Source: Russula earlei (lineage: Eukaryota > Basidiomycota > Agaricomycetes > Russulales > Russulaceae). Taken from it: a stretch of 22,673 nt of DNA. Position numbers and translations under genes: made by a program. Positions 9,474-17,578 of this stretch are shown here, piece by piece (position 1 is the stretch's first letter; every line of letters begins with the position of its first letter). Below the pieces are notes generated by a model. It worked only from the letters and a program-made list of their open reading frames with translations, was not told the origin of the DNA and made no database searches. Location of the stretch: contig JAGFNK010000762.1 in NCBI GenBank assembly GCA_025769875.1, positions 1-22,673 on the forward strand. The letters are read 5' to 3'.

Positions 9474-9514
9474 TATATAAGCCCCAATGAAGCATGGCAG
9501 TCATCAGACTGTCC
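9474..9514 (+). promoter_or_regulatory. LTR-B1 core promoter: TATA box plus downstream hairpin
   Basis: TATATAAG starts at 9474 and the hairpin GGCAGTC-ATCA-GACTGTCC occupies 9496-9514, 22 nt downstream. It is the same module as in LTR-A, with a shorter stem and changed loop. The reverse copy at 17824-17864 keeps the spacing. Confidence 0.65.
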
Positions 9515-10216
9515 ATTTGTGATACTCTCATCTTCCTGGGTACTCCCCTGCGACCGCTCAGTCTAAAGTCCTCCCTCGTCTTCAAGGTACTCTTCAACAA
9601 CCGCCTTGTTTAAAGCCCTCTCGCTACACTGGCCTCCAGCCTTCACCTCTGTCTCTTGCAACACCTACCAGTCCCCATCTGGTACCTCCTCGTCGTTTGG
9701 CTCGTCCTCTTGTTCAACGCTGCCTTTGCTGTGTATCATCTGTTCCGACCCTTGCCCACCTGCTCCTGAGTCCTTAGTGATCAGCGTACGTGTCTTGACA
9801 CAATCGACATACAGCAAGCCCCACTTAGTGGCAACCCTTTTAGCTATAAAGGACTATATTATAGCCTCTCTAAGGACCCCCTAGGCCGACTCTAAGTGCC
9901 CTACAAGAGGTACTAACAAGGCACTAAAAGCCCTCCAATGTGTTATTAGACTAACTCTAATAACTATAGAATGAACTACAAAGTGATACTAAGGACCTTA
10001 ATATAAGTATTAGGGTCAACTCTAATGACCCTAATGGAACTATATAAGGGACCTTATAAGCAACCCTACTTCCTGAACCAAACTACAAGTCCTCAAATGA
10101 TTAGCCCTAAACTAACTAACAGTAAATGAATCAGGTGCTTAGCACATGTACCAAGGCAGTGAACACAGGGACAGTAAAGGCTCTTACTCATCAATAGGAG
10201 TCTTCTTACTCAGCAA

Positions 10217-10248
10217 CTTACTGAGCATGACTGAGCATGCTCAGTAAG
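10217..10248 (+). promoter_or_regulatory. 13-bp-stem inverted repeat in LTR-A2
   Basis: Identical to the inverted repeat at 5658-5689 of LTR-A1 (stem CTTACTGAGCATG, spacer ACTGAG). Confidence 0.6.
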
Positions 10249-10331
10249 CGTACCCCAACTTCTTACTCATCCATCAATTGTGCTTGATAACAAGGTTACA
10301 ACTTGTTCCCTATTTAGCAGTTCTCATGTAG

Positions 10332-10375
10332 TATATAAGCGCTCAATAAAGTAGTGGACAGTCTGAGGACTGTCC
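10332..10375 (+). promoter_or_regulatory. LTR-A2 core promoter: TATA box plus downstream hairpin
   Basis: TATATAAG at 10332-10339 and GGACAGTC-TGAG-GACTGTCC at 10356-10375. The stem is identical to LTR-A1 while the loop differs in three of four bases (TTCA to TGAG). Confidence 0.7.
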
Positions 10376-10740
10376 ATTTGTTTACAGCACTCTCTACCCC
10401 TGGGATACTCCTTCAAGGACCATCCCCTTGTGACCATTCTGGCCTCTTCCCTGTGTACCTGCTCAACTCTACCAGTAACCATACCTCTTTGGTATTTGGT
10501 ACTGCTTTGGACTCTACTTCTTGCCCATGCCATCTTGGATGTCTACCGACTCATCTTCAAACTTATCCCTCGCTCTTGAACTCGATTGTTCAACAGTGAG
10601 TCTTGACACTCAGTGGGCTCCACAATGCCCTCTAGACATTTTTGACTTGAAGCTGTATCTGAGACATTTACTGTCATTTTCACGTGACCTTGCACTTGCC
10701 ATTTTTGGATGTCATTTCGAGTGCGAAAATAAAACTGCTA

Positions 10741-11290
10741 TATCTCAACAGTTTCTCAACAGATTGCCTTGAAACTTTGACAGTAGAACCTTATATGTTG
10801 TATCTAGGTGCAGCTAAAATATGGGAGCCTAATATTTAGTTCTTGAAATGTCGATTTTTGGGTGGTGACATGAGTGCAAAACTTTGAACTGCCATATCTC
10901 AACTGTTTCTGAACCGATTGACTTGAAACTTCAACAGTGGGATCCCATGTACTGTATCTAGGTGAAGCCCAAGAGTTGGGGTCTGATTCTTAGTTTTTGA
11001 AGTTTTGGTTTTTGGGTGTGATCTGAGTTCGAAATTTCAATCTGCCATATCTCAACTGTTTCTCAATAGATTGCCTTGAAACGTGGACAGTGGGACCTTA
11101 TATACTGTATCTAGGTGCAGCAAAAATATGGGAGCCTAATATTCAGTTTTTGAAGTTTTGATTTTTGGGTGCCGAGCTGTGTGCAAAATTTCATACTGCC
11201 ATGTCTCAACCATTTCTCAATGGATTGTCTTGAAACTTGGACAGTGGAACCTCATGTACTGTAGCTAGATGTTTCACTCATTGGATGTTC
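10741..11290 (+). repeat. 154-bp tandem array, left arm
   Basis: Units start with TATCTCAAC-like sequence at 10741, 10895, 11048 and 11202 (spacings 154, 153, 154), the last unit being partial. Units 1 and 3 share GCAGC.AAAATATGGGAGCC, while unit 2 reads GCCCAAGAGTTGGGGTC, so the real repeat is a two-unit, ~307-bp dimer. The period is not a multiple of three and frames are broken, so it is non-coding. Confidence 0.9.
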
Positions 11291-11324
11291 ACGTTTTGGG
11301 GTGCCAACCCCAAGCATGATAATA

Positions 11325-12360
11325 TTACATTATCCCTACAGCTGAATCCATCCATGATATGATATGACTATTACAACTGTACTGCGCAAGAAGGGCACAC
11401 TTAAGTTCATGGGGCTGGACAAGGACTGAGGGAAGAGTGAAAGAGACAAAATTGAAATGATGATGCAAGGCATGTGTCAAGGCAGCAATAGGCATCGGCA
11501 CAGGTACATGTGCGTGTAGCTTCTTCAGTGAGTCTTCAGCCTTGCACACGCATGGTCACATCATTGCAAAGGGGGGTGTGCACATTCTGAGGTGTTGCCA
11601 TGCGTTGGAATGTGGGCACAGTGCGGGGAAGCAGGAGGGAGGAGTGTGCTTGCGTCATGTGTCAAATGTGTCCTCGCAACATGGTGTTGCCAGGCATTGG
11701 CCATGTTGCTGATATTGGTGCTGCTGCTGTTGTTGTTGTCATTGATCCTGGTGCTGCTGTCATGGCAGAGGCTGAGGCATGGTCGTTTGAGGCAATGGGG
11801 TGGCAAGAGGCAAGGGCATAGGCGATGGCATTATGGAAAGGCATGAGCGTCTGAGGGGGTGACTTGCATGTTGCTTGTGCTGTCATCTTGTGGGCATGGC
11901 GACAAGGTCTTTGCCACTGCAGGTGATGGCAGTGCTCATGGGTGAGGTTGTACATATGGATGGGGATGCGGTGGAAGGGGAGGAGTGGTGTGGCGTGGTG
12001 CTTGCATCGGTGACTTCTCCTGTGGTGACATCGTGGTGGCAGCTGGTGATCTTTCTGTGGGGTGGCGTTGAGGTAATGATGGGCGATGCTGGATGTGCGG
12101 GAACCGCAGGGACAATGGGAGTGGGAAATGTGAAGGCGTGACATTTCGGCAACCGTACCTGCTGTTACAGGGCAGGGTGGGGAACGCAGCGGTGTGGGTT
12201 TGGCCTGGAGTCGCATAGAAGCGCGGCTGTGTGCATGCATACGTTGGGCAGCAGAGAGGTGATGTTGTGCCAGGCAGGAGAGCGGGTAAATGCGCGCATA
12301 CACTGAGGGGGTCCAGGGGGTGTGATCCATTCGTCGTGAAGGGAAGTAGGATGTTCACAT
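11325..12360 (-). repeat. Repeat family X copy in left palindrome arm
   Basis: Reverse-oriented X copy matching 12830-14040. It contains the CAG/CAA-rich run (11720-11760 complemented) encoding poly-Ala/Thr or Gln-like stretches, and the AAGACCTC..GCCACTGCAG landmark near 11905-11925. Minus-strand frames of up to 222 codons are His/Pro/Thr/Ser-rich, with the same composition in other frames. No recognised protein. Confidence 0.65.
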
Positions 12361-12361
12361 C

Positions 12362-12405
12362 CTCAGAAAGCACCGAAGAGTGTCCTGCTGGTGAGAAGGG
12401 ACAAG
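12362..12405 (-). pseudogene. Short inverted copy of Nudix fragment 3' end
   Basis: Reverse complement of about 12796-12840, the 3' end of the captured Nudix-like frame. It shows that the inner breakpoint of the inverted duplication falls within the captured gene piece: the fragment's last ~45 bp is duplicated, its catalytic box is not. Confidence 0.65.
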
Positions 12406-12648
12406 CTATAAGAAAAGCACCAGGAGACCTATGTAGGAATAAGTCGGATCACTTGTCTCTCTCTTGTTTTCCTATCTGTAGTCTTGTATTCGCAATTGCG
12501 GTTCCGGATTTTTGCTTGTGCATGCTAGCACTTGGAGTGCTTACTCGCACATTCTCACGCTATTTGAATCTACGTATTGCTTATCCAAGTGGTGGTGACA
12601 TCGTGCGCGTACCTTTGGCTGATCCCACCCCCAGTCCGTATCACCCAG
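12406..12648. other. Unique centre of palindrome, origin unknown
   Basis: A single-copy stretch unlike the arms, with mixed composition and intact CpGs. It ends in TATCACCCAG just before the Nudix frame, consistent with an intron 3' splice site (CCCAG). Open frames (for example the 151-codon frame from 12231) show no family I recognise. It may be intron or a second captured host fragment. Confidence 0.4.
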
Positions 12649-12843
12649 GTCTCTCCTGGAGGCAACCACAACAGGAAGCAGGATGATTTGTATCAAATGA
12701 CAGCAATCTGGGAGACCTTTGAAGAGACAGGTCTACTTCTTGCATCCTCAACATCGGAGTCCAAGGCACCTCTGAGCGACGTCACTGTGGACACATCGCA
12801 CTCATCCCTTCTCACCGGCAGGACACTCTTTGGCACTTTCTGA
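12649..12843 (+). pseudogene. Captured Nudix hydrolase fragment (NUDT19-like)
   Basis: The frame reads VSPGGN.., a stretch QDDLYQMTAIWETFEETGLL, then LA. This matches the Nudix box as spaced in NUDT19-like proteins (PGG..., then REuxEExGu). Nudix enzymes of this type hydrolyse nucleoside-diphosphate-linked substrates such as CoA esters using the Glu residues here present (ETFEE). The box Arg is Trp (codon TGG, one CpG-type transition from CGG). After the box come a Ser-rich loop and LLTGRTLFGTF, ending at TGA 12841-12843. Only ~64 codons are present against ~250-400 for family members, so it is a fragment. It lies in the centre of the palindrome, flanked by transposon sequence, as expected of gene capture by a mobile element or by an inverted duplication. 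Confidence 0.65.
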
Positions 12844-14040
12844 GGATGTGAACATCCTACTTCCCTTCATGACGAATGGATCACACCCCCTGGACCCCCT
12901 CGGTGCATGCGCACATTTACCTGCTCTCCCGCCCAGCACGACTTCACCTCTCTGCTGCCCAATGTATGCACACACACAGCCGCACTTCTACGCGACTCCA
13001 GGCAAAACCCACGCCGCCGCGTTCCCCACCCTGCCCCGTAACAGCAGGTACGGTTGCCAAAATGTCACGCCTTCACATTGCCCGCTCCCATTGTCCCTAC
13101 AGTTCCCGCACATCCAGCATCACCCATCATTACCTCGACGCCGCCCCGCAGAAAGATCACCAGCTGCCACCATGATGTCACCACAGGAGAAGTCACCGAT
13201 GCAAGCACCACGCCACACCACTCCTCCCCTTCCACTGCATCCCCACCCACGCCGCTGTGTTCCCCACCCTGCCCCGTAACAGCAGGTATGGTTGCCAAAA
13301 TGTCATGCCTTCACATTGCCCGCTCCCATTGTCCCTGCGGTTCCCGCACATCCAGCATCACCCATCATTACCTCAACGCCGCCCTGCAGAAAGATCACCA
13401 GCTGCCACCACGATGTCACCACAGGAGAAGTCGCCGATGCAAGCACCACGCCACACCACTCCTCCCCTTCCACCACATCCCCATCCATACATACAACCTC
13501 ACCCACAAGCGCTGCCATCACCTGCAGTGGCAAAGACCTCATCGCCGTGCCCACAAGATGACAGCACAAGCAACACACAAGTCACCCCCTCAGATGCTCA
13601 CGCCTTTCCATAATGCCATCGCCTATGCCCTTGCCTCTTGCCACCCCATTGCCTCAAACGACCATGCCTCAGCCTCTGCCATGACAGCAGCACCAGGATC
13701 AACAACAACAACAGCAGCAGCAGCACCAATATCAGCAACACAGCCAACGCCTGGCAACACCACGTCGCGAGGACACATTTGACACATGATGCAAGCACAC
13801 TCCTCCCTCCTGCTTCCCTGCACTGTGCCCGCATTCCAACGCATGGTAACACCTCAGAATGTGCACACCCCCCTTTGCGATGATGTGACCATGCACGTGC
13901 AAGGCCAAAGACTCACTGAAGAAGCTACATGCACATGTACCCATGCCGATGCCTATTGCTGCCTCAATGCACACCTCACATCATCATTTCAATTTTGTCT
14001 CTTTCACTCTTCCCTCAGTCCTTGTCCAGCCCCATGAACT
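12830..14040 (+). repeat. Repeat family X copy in right palindrome arm
   Basis: The clearest X copy. Forward frames include Ser/Thr/Pro/His-rich stretches of 149 and 242 codons, and the 13257-13613 frame keeps the reading of copy 1. It shares with 19381-19500 the block GAAAGATC...CACCACAGGAGAAG..GATGCAAGCA. No known domain was found. Confidence 0.65.
13021..13496 (+). repeat. 238-bp tandem duplication in right arm only
   Basis: 13021-13258 is repeated starting at 13259. The left arm has a single copy, so the duplication post-dates the palindrome. Over the first ~224 bp the two units differ at ten positions, nine of which are CG against TG or CA (13051, 13068, 13101, 13137, 13147, 13173, 13195, and the pair 13236-13237). 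Confidence 0.9.
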
Positions 14041-14149
14041 TAAGTGTGCCCTTCTTGCATGGTACAGTTGTAATAGTCATATCATATCATGGATGGATTC
14101 AGCTGTAGGGATAATGGAATATTATCATGCTTGGGGTTGGCACCCCAAA

Positions 14150-14705
14150 ACATGAACATCCAACGAGTGAAACATCTAGCTACAGTACATGAGGTTCCAC
14201 TGTCCAAGTTTCAAGACAATCCATTGAGAAATGGTTGAGACATGGCAGTACGAAATTTTGCACGCAGCTTGGCACCCAAAAATCGAAACTTCAAAAACTG
14301 AATATTAGGCTCCCATATTTTTGCTGCACCTAGATACAGTATATAAGGTCCCACTGTCCACGTTTCAAGGCAATCTATTGAGAAATGGTTGAGATATGAC
14401 AGATCAAAATTTCGAACTCAGATCACACCCAAAAACCGAAACTTCAAAAACTAAGAATTAGACCCCAACTCTTGGGCTGCACCTAGATACAGTACATGGG
14501 ATCCCACTGTCGAAGTTTCAAGTCAATCGGTTCAGAAACAGTTGGGATATGGCAATTCAAAGTTTTGCACTCATGTCACCACCCGAAAATTGACATTTCA
14601 AGAACTAAATATTAGGCTCCCATATTTTAGCTGCACCTAGATACAACATATAAGGTTCTACTGTCAAAGTTTCAAGGCAATCTATTGAGAAACTGTTGAG
14701 ATATA
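14150..14705 (-). repeat. 154-bp tandem array, right arm
   Basis: Inverted copy of the 10741-11290 array. Unit boundaries (GTTGAGATAT-like) fall at about 14243, 14397, 14550 and 14704, spacing 154, 153, 154, with the same alternation of unit types. Confidence 0.9.
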
Positions 14706-14777
14706 GCAGTTTTATTTTCGCACTCGAAATGACATCCAAAAATGGCAAGTGCAAGGTCACATGAAAATGACAGTAAA

Positions 14778-15052
14778 CAAATTTCTTTTTGGCTTTTAAC
14801 TTTTAGTATGGGTGATCAGAAACAAATGAGATGGGTATGGGATTGAGGTAAGGAACTTTTGGAGCAACTTTCCCCTGTGAAGGGGGAGGTTCCAAAAATT
14901 GTTATTCCAGGCCCTTTCAGGTCCTGAGGCATAGTGTGTTGCACCATGAAGGCACTTCACATGTCTTTGCCTTTGGTGGAGCAAAATCCACCACTCACAA
15001 GCCATGCTGTAGGCACAAAGTGCAGCTTGCAAGCCATGCCATAGGCATGAAA
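14778..15052. other. Unique spacer outside the palindrome
   Basis: About 275 bp between the palindrome and the third array. Near 15020-15053 it carries the reverse complement of the block at 7899-7931 (CTTGCAAGCCATGCCATAGG). A short fold AACTTTCCCC-TGTG-AAGGGGGAGGTT lies near 14867-14892. No gene recognised. Confidence 0.5.
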
Positions 15053-15590
15053 TTACTGTCATTTTCACATGACCTTGCACTTGCCATTTTTGGATGTCAT
15101 TTCAAGTGCAAAATTAAAACTGCTACATCTCAACAGTTTCTCAACAGATTGCCTTGAAACTTTGACAGTAGAACCTTATATACTGTATCTAGGTTCAGCT
15201 AATATATGTGAGCCTAATATTCAGTTCTTGACATGTAAATGTTTGGGTGCTGACATGAGTGCAGAACTTTGAACTGCTATATCTCAACTGTTTCTCAATC
15301 AATTGACTTGAAACTTTGACAGTAGAATCTCATGTACTGTATCTAGATGTGGCCCAAGATTTGGGGTCTAATTCTTAGTTCTTGAAGTTTCAATTTTTGG
15401 GTGTGATCTGAGTGTGAAATTTGGAACTGCCATATCTCAACTGTTTCTCAATGGATTGCCCTGAAACTTGGACAGTAGAACAATATATATTGCATCTAGG
15501 TGCAGCTAAAATATGGGAGCCTAATATTCAGTTCTTGATTTTTCAATTTTTGGGTGCTGATCTGTGTGTGAAATTTTGAACTGCCATATG
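15053..15590 (+). repeat. Third 154-bp tandem array
   Basis: Starts at TTACTGTCATTTTCA, exactly as the palindrome arms do, then units at about 15126, 15280 and 15433, breaking off at 15587-15590 in a fourth unit (CTGCCATATGCATATG). Unit types alternate as in the arms. It is more diverged and CpG-poorer than the arms, so probably an older copy. Confidence 0.88.
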
Positions 15591-16166
15591 CATATGATCC
15601 CTCCTGGCCTGCTCCTTTATTACTACTTCCTTCACTCTTATCCTAAGTGCACTCTACAACCCTGGTCAAGGATATATGGGCCACTCTATCTGGATGGTAA
15701 CCAGCTCTTTGTTGTGATTTTGAATGCATGAATTGCCAAGGACTTGCTGGTCTACATCTAGTTGTAAGCAATACTTTATCAAGAGTTAGACAATACTGCA
15801 TGGCCGTGCCATCACTGCAACTCTCTATAATGACATGTTGTAAGTTGCAGGCAGGCAAGTGACCTCCACTACACCATGCAGATGATGTTTCCCTCTGCAG
15901 GTGACAGCATGGATGGATGCCATGCGGATGACATTTCCTCTGCAGGCAACAGCATCAACAGATCACCATGCAGCTACTTTCCCTCAAGACCATCCAAGGA
16001 TACTCCTCTGTCTTTGACTATGAAGCCCACATCTTACTTCAATCAATCCCCAGTGAGGTTCTGATCTGAGTCAATCTGACCCCCCTGTTCCCATCTAATT
16101 CCTTTGTGCAGTTGCCTCAGGCAACCAATCTTATGAGCAAGCCCTCCATCCCTTGTTGCATTTCAT
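15591..16166. other. Unresolved transposon-like sequence with short tandem repeat
   Basis: Abuts the broken array abruptly. At 15875-15910 and 15921-15955 a 35-bp unit (CATGC.GATGA..TTTCC, CTCTGCAGG) is repeated with a 46-bp offset. One frame near 16000-16055 reads SVFDYEAHILLQSIPSEVL, which may be the start of the gag-like relic. Nothing else is identifiable. Confidence 0.35.
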
Positions 16167-16490
16167 CTTCAGCCACCCATGCTGCTGGACCACTACTATG
16201 TCCGGAACCTCAAAGGCTTTGTGGCTGCCTCATTAAGACTTTGTATGCATGACCAAGAAGATGTCTTTCAGTACCACTCGGACTTCAGATCATTATGTGA
16301 CCCCCTGGTACATGCACGCTGCCTATCCTACAAAGACTGACAAATTGTTCTGGTTTGGACTCCACCCAGATGATCGCAAATTGATATACAGACGCCTCAA
16401 CCCCTGGCATATGAATGAGTGATGAAGAACTTATTTTCCAAGATGTATTTGATACCACGGTCAACATCTTCTCTCAAGACCCTTGCAACA
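16167..16490 (+). pseudogene. Retrotransposon gag-like relic
   Basis: Three frames joined by small shifts give a gag-type helical segment. 16167-16343 reads ..YYVRNLKGFVAASL..QYHSDFRSLCDPLVHARCLSY, 16336-16422 reads LFWFGLHPDDRKLIYRRL, and 16424-16495 reads EELIFQDVFDTTVNIFSQD. The FW.GLHP.DR...RL motif recurs in capsid domains of fungal LTR retrotransposons. Frameshifts and stops (for example TGA near 16343 and 16418) make it a dead copy. No zinc knuckle or pol follows. Confidence 0.5.
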
Positions 16491-16747
16491 TCCACTAGGA
16501 ATGCTATCTCAACTCTGTCAATGGAGACAAAGACAATTACATCTATCCTACACCCACACCAGCTCTTGCCTTCATCCCTGCATCGCCCATCATTGCCTTC
16601 ACATCCCCTGCTTGTTGAGATTACCACTGCTTTGGGCAGTCCAATGTAATCACAGCCCAGTTGCGTTAATGCATCGGCTCCCACGGACCGGGCACTCCCA
16701 GCTCATGCGTCAGATCAGCCCGGACCAGCTCAGCTCAGATGCTGCAG

Positions 16748-17072
16748 CCTGCATATGTTACAATGATAAGTTAATTGATGACAATCGGTAGCTACTAACG
16801 ACTGATCCTTTATGATACAAGTTGGTAGTTATGATTACTTTGCTTAGAGATGCTTTCGTGTATTTAAGAGGCACTCAATTAGCTAGATCGCTTCAGTTTT
16901 GTCTTACACAAACTGAAGTGAGTACTTACTGTTTCCTATCTTATCTATCGCATCTAATCACGCATTGTAGATATCTTTTGATAGGTATTACTAATTTATG
17001 GTTTTGTCTTACACAAACTGAAATATCTTTTGATAGATCTTAAGGATCTTATCATTGTTATCATAACCTGCA
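16748..17072 (+). mobile_element. Small LTR-like element E flanked by CCTGCA repeats
   Basis: The element is about 16754-17066, with imperfect inverted ends (TATGTTACAATGATAAG and CTTATCATTGTTATCATAA) and the direct repeat CCTGCA at 16748-16753 and 17067-17072. A TG...CA reading (TGTTAC...GTTATCA) fits a solo LTR but leaves no matching 5-bp duplication. It contains TATTTAAG, a strong hairpin (16861-16918) and a second copy of the hairpin core near 17002-17022. It is A/T-rich, unlike its C-rich neighbours. Confidence 0.6.
16861..16918 (+). promoter_or_regulatory. Element E core promoter: TATA-like box plus hairpin
   Basis: TATTTAAG at 16861-16868. The hairpin at 16891-16918 has an 11-bp stem with one bulged T (CTTCAGTTT, T, GT / ACAAACTGAAG) and loop CTTAC, 30 nt downstream of the TATA start. 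The loop is the same as in LTR-D. Confidence 0.6.
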
Positions 17073-17535
17073 CCCATCTGCTTCAACACTGCTCCCATCA
17101 TCCCTGCAGTTCCCGTGTCTGTCCAAGCCCTAGCCTCCTCTGCCTAACCCACCATTGGCACCACATTGCCCACTCCTACTTCTGTTGTCCCTGTTGTCCC
17201 CACATGTCCAACATCGCCCAGCATTGCCTCCACATCACCTGCTCTTGCCCTGCCTGCTCCCTTTGCCTCACCCTTGAATCTTTCACATCTAGTCCTATCC
17301 GTTGCCACATCCACCCAAGCTCCAGCCTTGCCTGCCTTGCCCACCATTCCTCCTTCCATTGTCATTCCAGCCACTGCCACTACCTCTATGTTGCCTATCT
17401 CCATTCCAGTCTTGTCAGCTGCCACCATCTTAGCCTCAGTCTCACCTCAGTCTTGTCCACTGTCATATCGCTGGCATTGCCAGCCACCACCTCTATGTCT
17501 CCTGTCACCACCCCAGTTCTCATCTTGTGCTCTGC
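17064..17535 (+). repeat. Repeat family X copy, first half
   Basis: Ser/Thr/Pro/Ala-rich low-complexity sequence like copy 1, open in several frames on both strands. It is broken at 17535 by LTR-F and continues at 18951. No protein family recognised. Confidence 0.55.
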
Positions 17536-17578
17536 TGTTAAGGCTCCAAAGTGCCTTAAATAAGATCAATGGTCATGT

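Larger units (their letters stand above)
8408..9805 (+). mobile_element. Solo LTR-B1 nested in LTR-A2, target duplication CAATC
   Basis: The LTR runs from TGTTACAAACC (8413) to TGTCTTGACA (9800), flanked by CAATC at 8408-8412 and 9801-9805. Excluding nested LTR-D it is about 828 bp, close to the 789-bp reverse copy at 17584-18372. The two share both ends, a CRE-like palindrome, and a TATA-hairpin core at 9474-9514. The sequence downstream of the hairpin (ACTCTC...CTGGGTACTCCCCTG) resembles LTR-A at the same place, so A and B are distant relatives in the R/U5 region. Confidence 0.95.
8248..10613 (+). mobile_element. Solo LTR-A2 with target duplication CTCAG, host to nested LTRs
   Basis: The LTR starts TGTCATGAACC at 8253 and ends GAGTCTTGACA at 10608, flanked by CTCAG at 8248-8252 and 10609-10613. 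Subtracting LTR-B1 and its duplication leaves about 963 bp, matching the 964 bp of LTR-A1. It is the oldest of the three nested insertions here. Its promoter core is at 10332-10375. No internal region is present. Confidence 0.95.
10668..14777. repeat. Large imperfect palindrome (inverted repeat pair)
   Basis: The left arm 10668-12405 and right arm 12796-14777 are inverted copies, both ending outward at TTTACTGTCATTTTCA (complemented on the right). Each arm holds, from outside in, a 154-bp tandem array, a unique block, and a repeat family X copy. The right arm is about 240 bp longer because of a tandem duplication (13021-13496). The arms meet around a ~390-bp unequal centre with a Nudix gene fragment. 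No target duplication was found at the outer ends, so I cannot say whether the whole is one foldback transposon or an inverted duplication. Transcription through it would give a long hairpin RNA. Confidence 0.9.

Noticed and set aside
11592..11846. Leu/Val-rich frame resembling a membrane segment in the left arm
   Set aside because: Produced by a GTT/CTG trinucleotide run in a repeat; the same run reads as poly-Ala, Gln or Asn in other frames.
10741..15590. Periodic repeats as a possible CRISPR array
   Set aside because: Repeats are head-to-tail without unique spacers, the period is 154 bp, and the genome is eukaryotic.
14796..15858. Short frames at 14796-15080 and 15643-15858 (minus) as genes
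   Set aside because: No homology recognised, no splice signals, and they lie in spacer next to broken repeats.
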